The translations under genes and the position numbers were made by a program. 64,000 nt of DNA, taken from positions 3,782,001 through 3,846,000 of the forward strand of contig WJXW01000002.1 in assembly GCA_015832175.1 (NCBI GenBank), read 5' to 3'. Position 1 is the first letter of the stretch. Each line of letters opens with the position of its first letter. Below, in pieces: positions 1-8,836 of the stretch. The notes under the pieces are model-generated. The model was not told the origin of the DNA. It worked only from the letters and a program-made list of their open reading frames with translations, and ran no database searches. The DNA comes from Paraphaeosphaeria minitans (Eukaryota > Ascomycota > Dothideomycetes > Pleosporales > Didymosphaeriaceae).

Positions 1-375
1 TGCTGCTGGCGCCAAACATGTTGCTCGTAGAATTGCGATGAGCCGACTGAAGGCCCTGCTCGGCTAGATTCGTGCCGGATGAGGAGCGCTGGAAGACAGG
101 CTGGCTCGGGCGGCCTGGTGCGAGCGACATTCTGGAGCCGGACTGCGATCGCGCGTGGTTTGCGGTGAAAGGCGCGCTTGCCAGTTGCATTCCGTTGACA
201 GAGCTTTGACGCTTCATGGCGGACGAGGGCATGGGTATTGATGTGATGTTGTTGTTCATGGGCGCCAGAGTCTGCGCGCATTGTTAGAGAGAGTGTTGCA
301 TGTTGCGCTGCGCCAGGCGAACGCTAGGGGCCTTACCTGGCGGCGGACGGAGAAAAGGCCCGGATCATGGGCCAT
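1..375 (-). CDS. NDC80: Kinetochore protein Ndc80 (Hec1), N-terminal part, cut by window edge
   Basis: The start ATG is at 375. Exon 1 (375-337) encodes MAHDPGLFSVRRQ. A 65-bp intron (336-272, GTAAGG...GCAG) follows, and exon 2 runs from 271 off the left edge. The joined frame continues with TLAPMNNN and then a Ser/Pro-rich tail containing SRMSLAPGRPSQPVFQRSSS. This basic, Ser-rich N-terminal tail is characteristic of fungal Ndc80, the outer-kinetochore subunit that binds microtubules together with Nuf2, Spc24 and Spc25. The tail is the part targeted by Aurora B. Only about 103 residues are visible: the calponin-homology and coiled-coil regions lie outside the window. Recognition rests on the tail alone, but the conserved SRMSLAPGRP block makes it fairly secure. 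Confidence 0.82.
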
Positions 376-1108
376 GGTAATTTGTGGCGCAATAGAGCTG
401 CAGTTCGAAAAGCGCAAAGGAGTCCAACTGGGGTTCAAGCAAAAGTATGCCGCGCGGTAGTGTGGTGCAGCGGGAGAGGGCGGCGGCGGTCATGGTGTTG
501 ACTGGGCTAGGGTCTTGTTTGTTGTGGTGTCCTAATCCGTCCTAGAACTGCCCAGCAACGGAAACCGCCACCTGCACGCGCACCATTGGGCACACGACCT
601 TCACTGTTGACATTGATGCCCAGCCAAGTCAATTCCGGCCAGCATCACACTGTAAATTAACAATCGCTGGAAACAAGGCTGCAAGAGTCACGACCAACTC
701 GAAATAAGAAAGGCGATGTTGAATTTTAGGTGACTCCCGGAAGCATCTCCGGGAGGAAAAGAAAAAGGTATATAGAAGGCGACAGATGGAATGCTGCAGC
801 GTACTGCAAACGTGGGGTTGGAAATTATGCTCCAAGTCTCCTCTGCTTCCCCAGTCTCCCCTTTGCTTTCGAGGATCTTCGCAAGACATGCCTGCCTCCG
901 CCGTTTTCGTGACGCGCCAACATCCGCCTTTTCCTCCGACTGGGGGTATCGTGTGCAATGCTAGCAAAAAGAAATATCCACAAGCTGGACAAACGCCCAA
1001 CCATATCCAGCGTAGCCACCAAAAGAATCGACAAGCGTCATTAAACTCGGTCCATCAGAATCCATCGTAAACGTTCGCCCATCCTTGCACGCTACTCCCT
1101 CTTCCGCT
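376..1108. other. Intergenic, 5' of NDC80 and 3' of the next minus-strand gene
   Basis: The short open frames here (for example 629-1000) have no recognisable protein character. It should hold the NDC80 promoter. No clear regulatory motif was seen apart from a TATA-like stretch near 768-774, which is too far from the start to be convincing. Confidence 0.5.
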
Positions 1109-1732
1109 TTAGTTTATGCCCTTGAACATGTCATCTGCACCGAGATCCGAGCTGACGCCAAAGCTCTTGAGGTCTGGTAACGCCGGGGGCGGTGGGCCCT
1201 TCTTCGCGGGCGGTGGTTTGGTGCCGTTCGTTAGGTAGTTTGCGGTGCTCTCTTTACCCTCGGGTAGCGAACCGATGATGAAGGAGCTCTGCCTCTTGTT
1301 CTTGCCGAACCAGCTGCCACTCTTCTTCCTGGACAGGCTTGGCTGACTGGCGATTATCGCCGGTGATCCCGGGCGCTCCGACTTGAGGCTATCGTGCGAC
1401 GAGAGCGGGCGCAGGCCTAGGAACTTGCGCACCGAGGACGGGCGCCTGCTCGAGGGGCTCGATGGCGACATGGTGCTGGCGCCATCGTTGGTGGCGGTCT
1501 GGTGGAGGTTCAACCCTGCTGTCTCCGAGGACTCGTTGACCGGGGGAGTCGCTTCGTGGTGCGGGAAGACGGCCGACTTAGGGGTCGGGTGCGAGGAGAG
1601 AGGGCCCTTTCCCGGCGTGGGGTGATGCGGCGTCTCTGGCGGCGTGTCGGCGGGCGCGGGAATCGAGGTGCCCTCGGTGAGCGAGAAGTTGATGGGCGTG
1701 AGGGTGAGGGGCTGGTATTTCTTTCCGGCCAT
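1109..1732 (-). CDS. Hypothetical Ser/Pro-rich protein, 207 aa
   Basis: Single exon. I chose the ATG at 1732 (MAGKKYQPLTLTPINF) over an upstream in-frame ATG at 1840, because the extra 36 residues look like translated 5' leader. The protein is low in structure. It has a Thr/Pro-rich first half, basic Ser-rich blocks in the middle (SSVRKFLGLRPLSSHDSL, SRKKSGSWFGKNKRQSS), a polyproline stretch (KKGPPPPALPDL) and an acidic C-terminus (SDLGADDMFKGIN). Similar short proteins with an SSVRKFL...SWF motif occur in other ascomycetes, but I know of no function. The clustered Ser next to Arg/Lys suggests phosphoregulation, which is inference. Confidence 0.72.
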   Translation of the reverse strand: MAGKKYQPLTLTPINFSLTEGTSIPAPADTPPETPHHPTPGKGPLSSHPTPKSAVFPHHEATPPVNESSETAGLNLHQTATNDGASTMSPSSPSSRRPSSVRKFLGLRPLSSHDSLKSERPGSPAIIASQPSLSRKKSGSWFGKNKRQSSFIIGSLPEGKESTANYLTNGTKPPPAKKGPPPPALPDLKSFGVSSDLGADDMFKGIN

Positions 1733-2850
1733 GGCGGATGGTTGCGGCAAGGGCGATGAATTGGCGTGGGTTTGCGGTAAAGAATGTGTCGTGGCTTGCA
1801 GCGGGCGAAAAGCGAGCGTGCGTGAGACAGGAGGTTGCACTGTCGAGGCTGTGGGCTCCAGGGCTCAGGAGTTGAGTTGAATCGTGCGCTGTGATGTCCG
1901 GACGAGCAGGACGCCAGATGTTCTTCGATGGCCGAGGCACAATTGCTGCGCCTTGTGCAACTGGAGGGATCGTAACACGTCTCGGCGCGTGCAGTGAGTG
2001 GTGAAAAGAACGTCGACGCCGCGAAACAGTGATCCAAGTGCGAAAACGGTCCTGTTGCTTCTGCTCGTCGCGGACGGGGACGAGATGCCAGTGCTGCAGC
2101 GCCGCAGGGACCCTGCGCCTGCGCGTGGCCACCGGCTAGTTGTTGACCGCTGCGGGCCAATCGGGCAGAGCCTGGTTCAGGAGTTGCCCAAACCAATCAA
2201 GCCGACAAGCTCTCATCCGATGCCCATCCGCAGTCATGATGGCCAGCACGCCGACAGCAGTGACTCCCGTTGCTGGGCTTTGGAACCCTTCGTTGCCTCT
2301 CGTGGTCCCGAGACGATCGTCGCACAAGAGCACCGCGGAACGAGTGGAACATGGAAGTAAATAAGCCAACGTGGCCAGGTCAACTACCCCGGCACCCGGC
2401 AACAAGAACAAGAACAAGAACAAGAACAAGAACAAGAACAAGAACAACAACTGAGCATACTCAAGCGCATGATCCTGAGTTATGTACCGCGTCAAACAGC
2501 GTAATGACTCACGGACCGCACAACCAACGCCTATAACGCCATTCCACGACTTGACCCAGCAACCCCAGGTAACCTTGAAACATAGCCCACAGCACCCCAT
2601 CCGCTGAGAGTCAGCCCAGAGTCCCCCGGTCGTGGCCCAGAGCCTGACCATCATGAAAACGCTTGGGTGATATCTAACTCACGCTAACCAATGGACTATC
2701 ACAGCTTCACACTCCTAGACGTGGCTTAGCTTTGCTTTGTTATGGTGCGATTGAGCTCCGCACAGAATCCGGTCAGCGTAGGAGAAAAGAGTACATACAT
2801 CAGACGTCTCCATAAGCCGCATTGTGTAGTCCCACGACACGGACCGACTC
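1733..2850. other. Intergenic, 1.1 kb
   Basis: Open frames on both strands overlap one another and include a translated microsatellite (poly-LF/LFLFL or TRTRTR), so they are not credible genes. The stretch holds the hexanucleotide array listed separately. Nothing else was recognised. Confidence 0.5.
2401..2448. repeat. (AACAAG)n microsatellite
   Basis: Seven perfect AACAAG units are followed by a final AACAAC. The array lies between two minus-strand genes and outside any supported coding region. Confidence 0.95.
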
Positions 2851-3870
2851 TCATTGCCATTCCTGTCTTCTTCGTTCCATTCGCTGCCACGTCCCACAAT
2901 TCCCGCCCAAGAGGCACTCAAGGGCACCCTCAAAGCCCGTACAGTCAGCTCGTCCGGGCTGCCTTGGGCCCGAGAAAGCATAGCACTTGCAGTCAGGATC
3001 GAAACAGATTGTTCCGTCGGGATATCCTTGAGGGACTGGGTACGTCTGCGGTTTCGGCGCTCGTGTTGGGCGTGCGGGAACAGCGACAAAGGATGTTGTC
3101 GCCTTGGTGACAGACGAAGTCAGCATCGTCGTCCCGGGAATACCGTGAAATGTCCAGGGAGCAGGTGGAGGCAGAGGTGGTTGCACCGGAGTTGGCCACG
3201 GTTGCCACGGTGCAGGTACTGGTGCAGGTGCAGGTGCAGGGCTAACTTGCCCTTCCACCCACGTCTTCTCCACCGATCTCTTGGTGCAAGTCTCGAATAC
3301 CAAATCCACACCGAGGGGACACGATAGAGTCGGCTCGCCCACCCAGCCTCCTCTTACCAAGTACGTGGCCTGGTCACATTGACCTCCTAATTGGCACGAC
3401 GAATCTCTACAGAAGAGACTGTCCCCCCTGTTTCCGATAACGTACATGTTCACACCACCGTGTGCAAACGGGCAATAGTAAGGGTTCTGGGGACCCAGAC
3501 CCCTACCGCAGTCGATGATGCTGGAGTCGTACCAAAGCTTATTCTGACGCCGATCCATGTAATACTCTGCCTGAAGAATCCCGGCAGGGGCTTTGGTGTA
3601 GTAAGGAACATCTCGGTATTTGAGGACAATGCCGCCGTCCTTGTGCCATGTCATTTGGTGGACATACTCGCCACGGGCAGGGACACGTGTGAAGGCATCG
3701 TCGCGCTCTGGTCCTCCCGGGGGCACTTCCCAGAAGTAAAGGTCGTAGTCGCAGCGGTTCTTCCAGATCACGTTGTTGGCTGCGTATGTACTTTGGGTCT
3801 GGAGCAAAAGCAGGAGAATGCCGAGGGAGAACGAGAAGCGGAACGTGGTGACACCGAAAAATTGAGCCAT
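2851..3870 (-). CDS. Secreted BYS1/thaumatin-like protein with proline linker and C-terminal Cys-rich segment, 339 aa
   Basis: I chose the ATG at 3870 because it opens a good signal peptide (MAQFFGVTTFRFSFS followed by LGILLLLLQTQSTYA). The longer upstream frame has no protein character. The mature part begins ANNVIWKNRCDYDLYFWEV and contains GGIVLKYRD, LQAEYYMD and KLWYDSSIIDC. This pattern resembles the BYS1/antigenic thaumatin-like family of small secreted fungal proteins. Cysteines are frequent in the next 80 residues. A proline linker (APAPAPVPAPW) separates this from a C-terminal segment with CFDPDCKCYAF and ECLLGGNCG. The extra C-terminal module makes it longer than typical BYS1 proteins. 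It is likely extracellular or wall-associated; an effector or antigen role is only inference. A late intron near the 3' end cannot be excluded. Confidence 0.8.
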   Translation of the reverse strand: MAQFFGVTTFRFSFSLGILLLLLQTQSTYAANNVIWKNRCDYDLYFWEVPPGGPERDDAFTRVPARGEYVHQMTWHKDGGIVLKYRDVPYYTKAPAGILQAEYYMDRRQNKLWYDSSIIDCGRGLGPQNPYYCPFAHGGVNMYVIGNRGDSLFCRDSSCQLGGQCDQATYLVRGGWVGEPTLSCPLGVDLVFETCTKRSVEKTWVEGQVSPAPAPAPVPAPWQPWPTPVQPPLPPPAPWTFHGIPGTTMLTSSVTKATTSFVAVPARPTRAPKPQTYPVPQGYPDGTICFDPDCKCYAFSGPRQPGRADCTGFEGALECLLGGNCGTWQRMERRRQEWQ

Positions 3871-5325
3871 GTTTGTGGTTAAAAGAGCCGTGACAGAAGG
3901 AATTAGGTACAAGTCCTGGACAGGTGGATGTTGCTTTCTTTCAGAGATACATGTCGGTACGGAGTTGCGGTGTCGGGCGCAAGTCAATCGAAAGCAACGT
4001 AACCTGTGCGCCAGGAGATGGAAAGCTTGAGGATGCGGTGAAAGATGGCATGTGTGAGATGGAATGGGATGGAGAGCACGGAAGAAGCGAGGGGGCAAGC
4101 ATCCAGAGCAGTTAAATCACATCCATCAAGGAATGGTTGCCTGCTGTCTGTTATTCCGGCATGCAAATTGGACAGCTTTTTGGGGTGCCACGGTAGCACT
4201 CGCTCGAACGCCCGCCGATGATGCCATTTCCGTGGATCTGCTATCCCTATCTTGAAGGTGAGAGCCAATCGAAAGGAGATACTGCGGCTTCACGAGTGTC
4301 AGGCTTGACAGCACTGCGTGTGATTCACGATGTTGAAGAAGGGACCGAACGAATGGCTCCCTAGGCGGAGGCTGTTCACCAGTGAATTCCACCCGCAACG
4401 ATATGAGAAGAACGTTATTGGAATCTTACAAAGCTGACACCCTGCAAGCCCCCCACCAACGACAGCCGCAATTACAGATCTTAACCTGTGGTGTCATAGA
4501 ACCTACCACTACGGCGGTGTGATGGCAGACAGACCGCGCAAAACCAAGCGTCGTTCAACGGCCGCTGCACCGTAAAACCGAAGACGGTTACACCGCCGTG
4601 GAAGAACAAGCCTTGAAGCGGTAGCCAACACGTACACATGACAAAAGGTAATCAAATTGTGCTCATTTGACGAAGCGGGCGGGTCCAGCGGCGGTGGAAG
4701 GCATAACCCGCAAGCTTCTCAACAGCATGGAAAACACAGCCCGTACGTCTCTCAACAGATCCACTCGGTCAACAAACTGACATGCGAAAGTGGCCTCGAG
4801 TCCTTTGCAATGAACCAATCGTACGGATCTGCATGCCGAATGCTGAGTTGACTTGGAGCAGGTAGTCCTGTTTTCTGTTCTCCTCCTATTTGGACTCACA
4901 ATCGTCACTGCAGAGCGGACAAAGTATCAAAACGAGCAACGGGGTTTTTTGATTTTATGATTTGCTGGTGTGGCAAAAATCTATATTACAAATGTGGCAT
5001 CTGTATTGTACCGCATGTGCGGCGGGTATCGAGGAGAGCAATTTGGAAAGAAAGTAAAAGCAGAGACGAGAGCCGTAATCATGACCGTAGTTAAACAGTG
5101 CCCTCTGTAACGCCGTCGCCCATGCCATGAAAAATGATAAAAAAATCGGTTGGAAAAGTTCCAAACAATGGAGAGCAATCTGTGCCATAGAACGAGCGTT
5201 CTTCAAGCTCCGTGCTGTTCATCCAAGTAGTACCAGAAGGGACGTTTGGGTCCAACCTCCCCATGCAATGCTTGCTCTGGGGCAAAACAAACTCCCACTC
5301 CGTGCTGTGTTGGCCCACCCACAAT
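3871..5325. other. Intergenic, 1.45 kb
   Basis: The region lies between the secreted-protein gene and TFIIB, both on the minus strand. No frame here looks like protein, and no repeat or RNA gene was seen. Confidence 0.5.
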
Positions 5326-6432
5326 CTACGCGACTGGAACCCGAGACTTGTCGCCGCCCTTCTCGATCCACCCAGGCTCCACAATTTCGTCTAGGCGCGC
5401 GTACATGAGCTTGTAGGCGGTGCGGATAGTGCCGTCGGAGACATCGACAACCGCGCCAATCTCCTTGGGGCTCTTCGGGCTGCCCATGAGGTGCGAAACG
5501 AGGAAAAGGACAGCTCCCGTGATGGACAGAGGAGATCGACCAGCAGCTACACCAAGTTGGTTGACCTTGTTGGCGCAGTCTTTCGCAATCATTTCCAGCT
5601 TCCCGATGTGCAACCGTGAACAGGCTCGGCCAATAAGCTCGGAGGCCGTGGTGGCTTTGGTGAGGTTGAAGTTGCCAGCGTTGATCACAGCACCACTGCC
5701 AGCTGCCTTGGGGCCATCTTGTTCCTTCTTCTTCTTGTTGATGTAGGCCTCGAGGATCTTGAAGGTTCGACCAATCTCCTTCTTGGAGACCCGGGTGAGC
5801 TTGTAGATTTCACGGAACGAGCGTCCGTAGCCATGCTGACGACACGCGATGAAGATGCAACCGGCGATGACGGCGTCCTGCGATTTGCCCTTGAACAGCT
5901 TTCCATCGTCTGTCATCTTGTAGAGCAGCTTGGCAGACTCAGCAATCACCTTGTTCATGGAGTGTTGCTCGCATAGATGGCCGATGGAGGCATAGGCGGA
6001 TGACAGAGACTTGTTGGTCTTGTTGTCGTTGGACTTGTTCTGGGCGCGGGAGAGTTCACGATGGCGGTTGCTTGCATCGCCGAATGCGATCTCGGTGTGC
6101 AGCTGAGAGCCATGAAGCAGAGGGTTGGCCGCGTCTCCAATGCGCGAGGGGTCATCGTTGCCTTGGTCATCGTTGGAGAAAGTACGCCACTCGGAGCGGA
6201 AGTCCAGGTTCCGCTCTGAAAGGACCCGGCCACAGTCTCCGCATACCGTGTCACCTCGGGAGAAGTTCTCGACGAGGTTGGGTGGGACCTCGCGACAGTC
6301 GGGGCAGATGAGAAGCACGTTAAGATCCTCACGCCACGCCTCCTGCTGCGGAGCGGACGTTGTCTCTTCCCACACCTCGCCAGGCGACAGCTGGCGGCCG
6401 TCGGGCGCGAATGCGGGGACGCTGAGCGACAT
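5326..6432 (-). CDS. SUA7: Transcription initiation factor IIB (TFIIB), 368 aa
   Basis: Intronless. The ATG at 6432 (MSLSVPAFAPDGRQ) is preferred; the longer open frame is 5' leader. The N-terminus has a zinc ribbon with CPDC (C43, C46) and CGDC (C64, C67). The B-finger/linker (SERNLDFRSEWRTFSNDD) follows, then two cyclin-like repeats: about residues 135-215, with KGKSQDAVIAGCIFIACRQ, and about 245-340, with GRSPLSITGAVLFLVSHL. TFIIB bridges TBP at the promoter and RNA polymerase II and helps set the start site. Its length is close to other fungal TFIIBs. It lies head-to-head with the ATP14 gene, 338 bp apart. Confidence 0.97.
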   Translation of the reverse strand: MSLSVPAFAPDGRQLSPGEVWEETTSAPQQEAWREDLNVLLICPDCREVPPNLVENFSRGDTVCGDCGRVLSERNLDFRSEWRTFSNDDQGNDDPSRIGDAANPLLHGSQLHTEIAFGDASNRHRELSRAQNKSNDNKTNKSLSSAYASIGHLCEQHSMNKVIAESAKLLYKMTDDGKLFKGKSQDAVIAGCIFIACRQHGYGRSFREIYKLTRVSKKEIGRTFKILEAYINKKKKEQDGPKAAGSGAVINAGNFNLTKATTASELIGRACSRLHIGKLEMIAKDCANKVNQLGVAAGRSPLSITGAVLFLVSHLMGSPKSPKEIGAVVDVSDGTIRTAYKLMYARLDEIVEPGWIEKGGDKSRVPVA

Positions 6433-6770
6433 GATGGTATTGAAGCACGGTCGGTCTTTGTATTGTCTATCTGAGGAGCACAGAGTACCCGGTTTACGGC
6501 GCGACCTTCCTGTACGAGCGAGCGGCTGCTGTAGCGTTCGGCGGTAGGGACGGAGTTGAGCGTGGGTTTGCTCAGAGCTGCGATGGGGTCGATGTGGCAA
6601 GAGTGACGGCGAGAGCGAGGCAGAAGGAGCGGGATGTGAAGGCAGGCGCGGCCGGCTAGCCAAGACAATGTGGCCCGTGCGCGCCTGGACGGCCGCTCTT
6701 TCCCTGAGAAAACGCTACAGCCGACCGGATCACAACTCTACAGCTCAGCTTGCACCCCCAAACCGCCATC
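6433..6770. promoter_or_regulatory. Shared head-to-head promoter, TFIIB (-) / ATP14 (+)
   Basis: These 338 bp separate two divergent start codons, so both promoters must lie here or overlap it. No TATA box was obvious. Confidence 0.55.
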
Positions 6771-7258
6771 ATGCTTGCGCAATCCATCAGGGCTTCGGTG
6801 CGTGCGACCAGCAATCCAATTGAAGATCTCTACTGACCCAATGCAGCGCCAGACGCTCGCCCGCGTCGCCCGCCAGCAACCTGCGTTGATCGCTCGCCGC
6901 ACCTTCATCGCCCCGACGGCCATCCGACAAGGTACATCATCCCTAGCAGCATGCGAAAGGGCTTCACTGATGCCATTGGCGCTTTCTAGCCGATCTCGTC
7001 CAGGACCTGTACCTCCGCGAGCTCAAGAACTACAAGGTCCCTCAGGTTAAGGCATCCGACGCCGAAGGCCACGTCCAGAAGTTCGTCCTCCCAAAGGCCC
7101 CGCCATCCCCCGAAGAGAGCGATCTCGCAAACGACTTGAAGGCGTACGAGACGCAGCAGGTGGAGCTCGAGGGCTCCTCATCTGAATCGGGCGAGGCACC
7201 CGTTGAGGAGGACTGGTTCGAGGAGGAGGCAGAGGAGGCGCCTGCTGCTGCCCATTAG
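6771..7258 (+). CDS. ATP14: Mitochondrial F1Fo ATP synthase subunit h, 126 aa
   Basis: Three exons: 6771-6797, 6847-6931 and 6990-7258. Intron 1 (49 bp) has a textbook branch site (ctactgac) just before GCAG. Intron 2 (58 bp) is GTACAT...CTAG. The protein starts MLAQSIRAS, then RQTLARVARQ...RRTFIAPTAIRQ, an Arg-rich mitochondrial presequence with no acids. The mature part, ADLVQDLYLRELKNYKVP...KASDAEGHVQKF...PKAPPSPEESDLANDLKAYE, matches fungal subunit h of the peripheral stalk. The C-terminus is strongly acidic (EEDWFEEEAEEAP), as usual for this subunit. A start at the second ATG (6841) would read through intron 1's acceptor and is less likely. Confidence 0.95.
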
Positions 7259-8836
7259 AGCACTGGCGAGTAGGATACAACATGTACAAAATAATCGGGG
7301 GTCTCATTATCGGGCAACATAGCTGCATCCAGAACGTGTCGACGACCCATTCCATGTCCTGACCACACCCAGGCGCCCACCCGGGCCACTCAAAATATCA
7401 CGTGACTATGAATGTGCCAAGGTCACAGCGTTGCAATGCCAAAGGCTCCACTGTAACATGCGCGGTTCTATCGAATATGCTCGCATGACTAGGCTGTCTC
7501 TACGAGTATGGACCACACGCATCCAGTAGTGAGCCCACATGCACTTGTACGCCATGTCGAGCACACGTGGGCAAGATGGTTTCATCGTTTGCCACTGCTG
7601 CTAAGAATAGAACCTAGTTCCGAGATTATGCATGCGGCTAACGATTGACTGTGGAAATGGACATGCAAATGACAATTGACTGTGGAAATGGACCTGCAAC
7701 TGACGATTGGCTGTGAAAATAGACATGCAACTAACAATCGAGTGTATGATGATTGCTGCGGAAATGGACTGCACCTGACGACTGACTGTGGAAATGGACT
7801 GCAACTGACGACTGACTGTCTAACGATCGACTGTGGAATCGCCATCGTCGTGCTGGGGCGCGTTGCACGATAGGACAGCTATCTCGCCCTGGGTATTCAT
7901 GTTGCTACAGGCTCTCTCCGCGTCGGCTACTGCTCAAATCTTGCGGTGCTGCACGAGGTACAAGGAGGCTGTGATGCACTACGTTGACGAGAGGCGTTTG
8001 GTGTAGCCATGATGGCAATAAACAGTCGACGGCAGTGCACTCACTGTATGTGCACCCAGAGCAGCTCTGCGAGTGCGTCATGAAGCTTACTTCTGCTCGG
8101 ATCATCATGGCCGGTTTTCCAACACGCTCGAAATTGACAACTGGGCGAAGAGGTCGTGGATCACCCAGGTTTCAAGTCTGTAGAGGCGGAAGAGAATGTG
8201 CATATCGCACGAGCCACGTTCTCTTTATGTGAAGCGTGGTCCTGATGTCACACGCCACGCCCTTGTGCGAATGCAGCGCGTCCAAAGGCCGCGCATGATT
8301 GCATCTGGTCATGGATGGCAAAATGCCCCGAAGCATGCAGACTTGCGGCAGGAGCGCAACCTGAATCTTGATCGCCGCGAGGCGAAGCCATCCAAGATCA
8401 AACCTGCTCGCCATCCCTGCTAGCTCTCGGCGGTGCCTTTACATGGCTCAATTTACCGAAATCAGCATCAACCGTCCATCGCAAAGGCTACGCAGCGTTC
8501 AGTGCTTGTACACGGCCTCTCCATCCACAGCTCCTGTCGGTCGCTACTCACAGCCCGGTGCCCACCACACTCGTTGCCCCCAGCCCGTCTCCTTCCTCTC
8601 CTTCCGCCGCACCACCCGCCCATTTCCGCTCTGTAGCCTCCGTCTGCTTCGCCGCCCCGCTGACAGTTCCGCCCTGACCTCTCGCACCGCACAGAGACGG
8701 CCCACGAACGCACTATCCTGCGCCCGCCTAGGTTGAGCCGTTTGCTGCGAAACATGAGCCCTTAGAGAGCTCCGCAGCAACACCACGAGCAAGCTCGTGG
8801 GGAAGCCCGTCCGAAACATCTATCCCATTCACCAAC
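7259..8836. other. Intergenic, 1.6 kb
   Basis: It contains the degenerate 31-bp minisatellite listed separately. The remaining short frames on both strands are not protein-like. The last few hundred bases are C/T-rich and are the likely promoter/leader of the DUF1765 gene. Confidence 0.5.
7647..7837. repeat. Degenerate 31-bp minisatellite
   Basis: The units start gactgtggaaatgga and end ctgacgatt. Copies at 7647 and 7678 are nearly identical, the copy at 7709 has several changes, and later copies (to about 7837) are rearranged and partly deleted. Divergence rises along the array, so it is an old tandem repeat. Confidence 0.85.

Noticed and set aside
5955..6668. Minus-strand frame of 237 aa overlapping TFIIB
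   Set aside because: It is an out-of-frame Arg/Ser/Thr-rich shadow of the TFIIB coding sequence.
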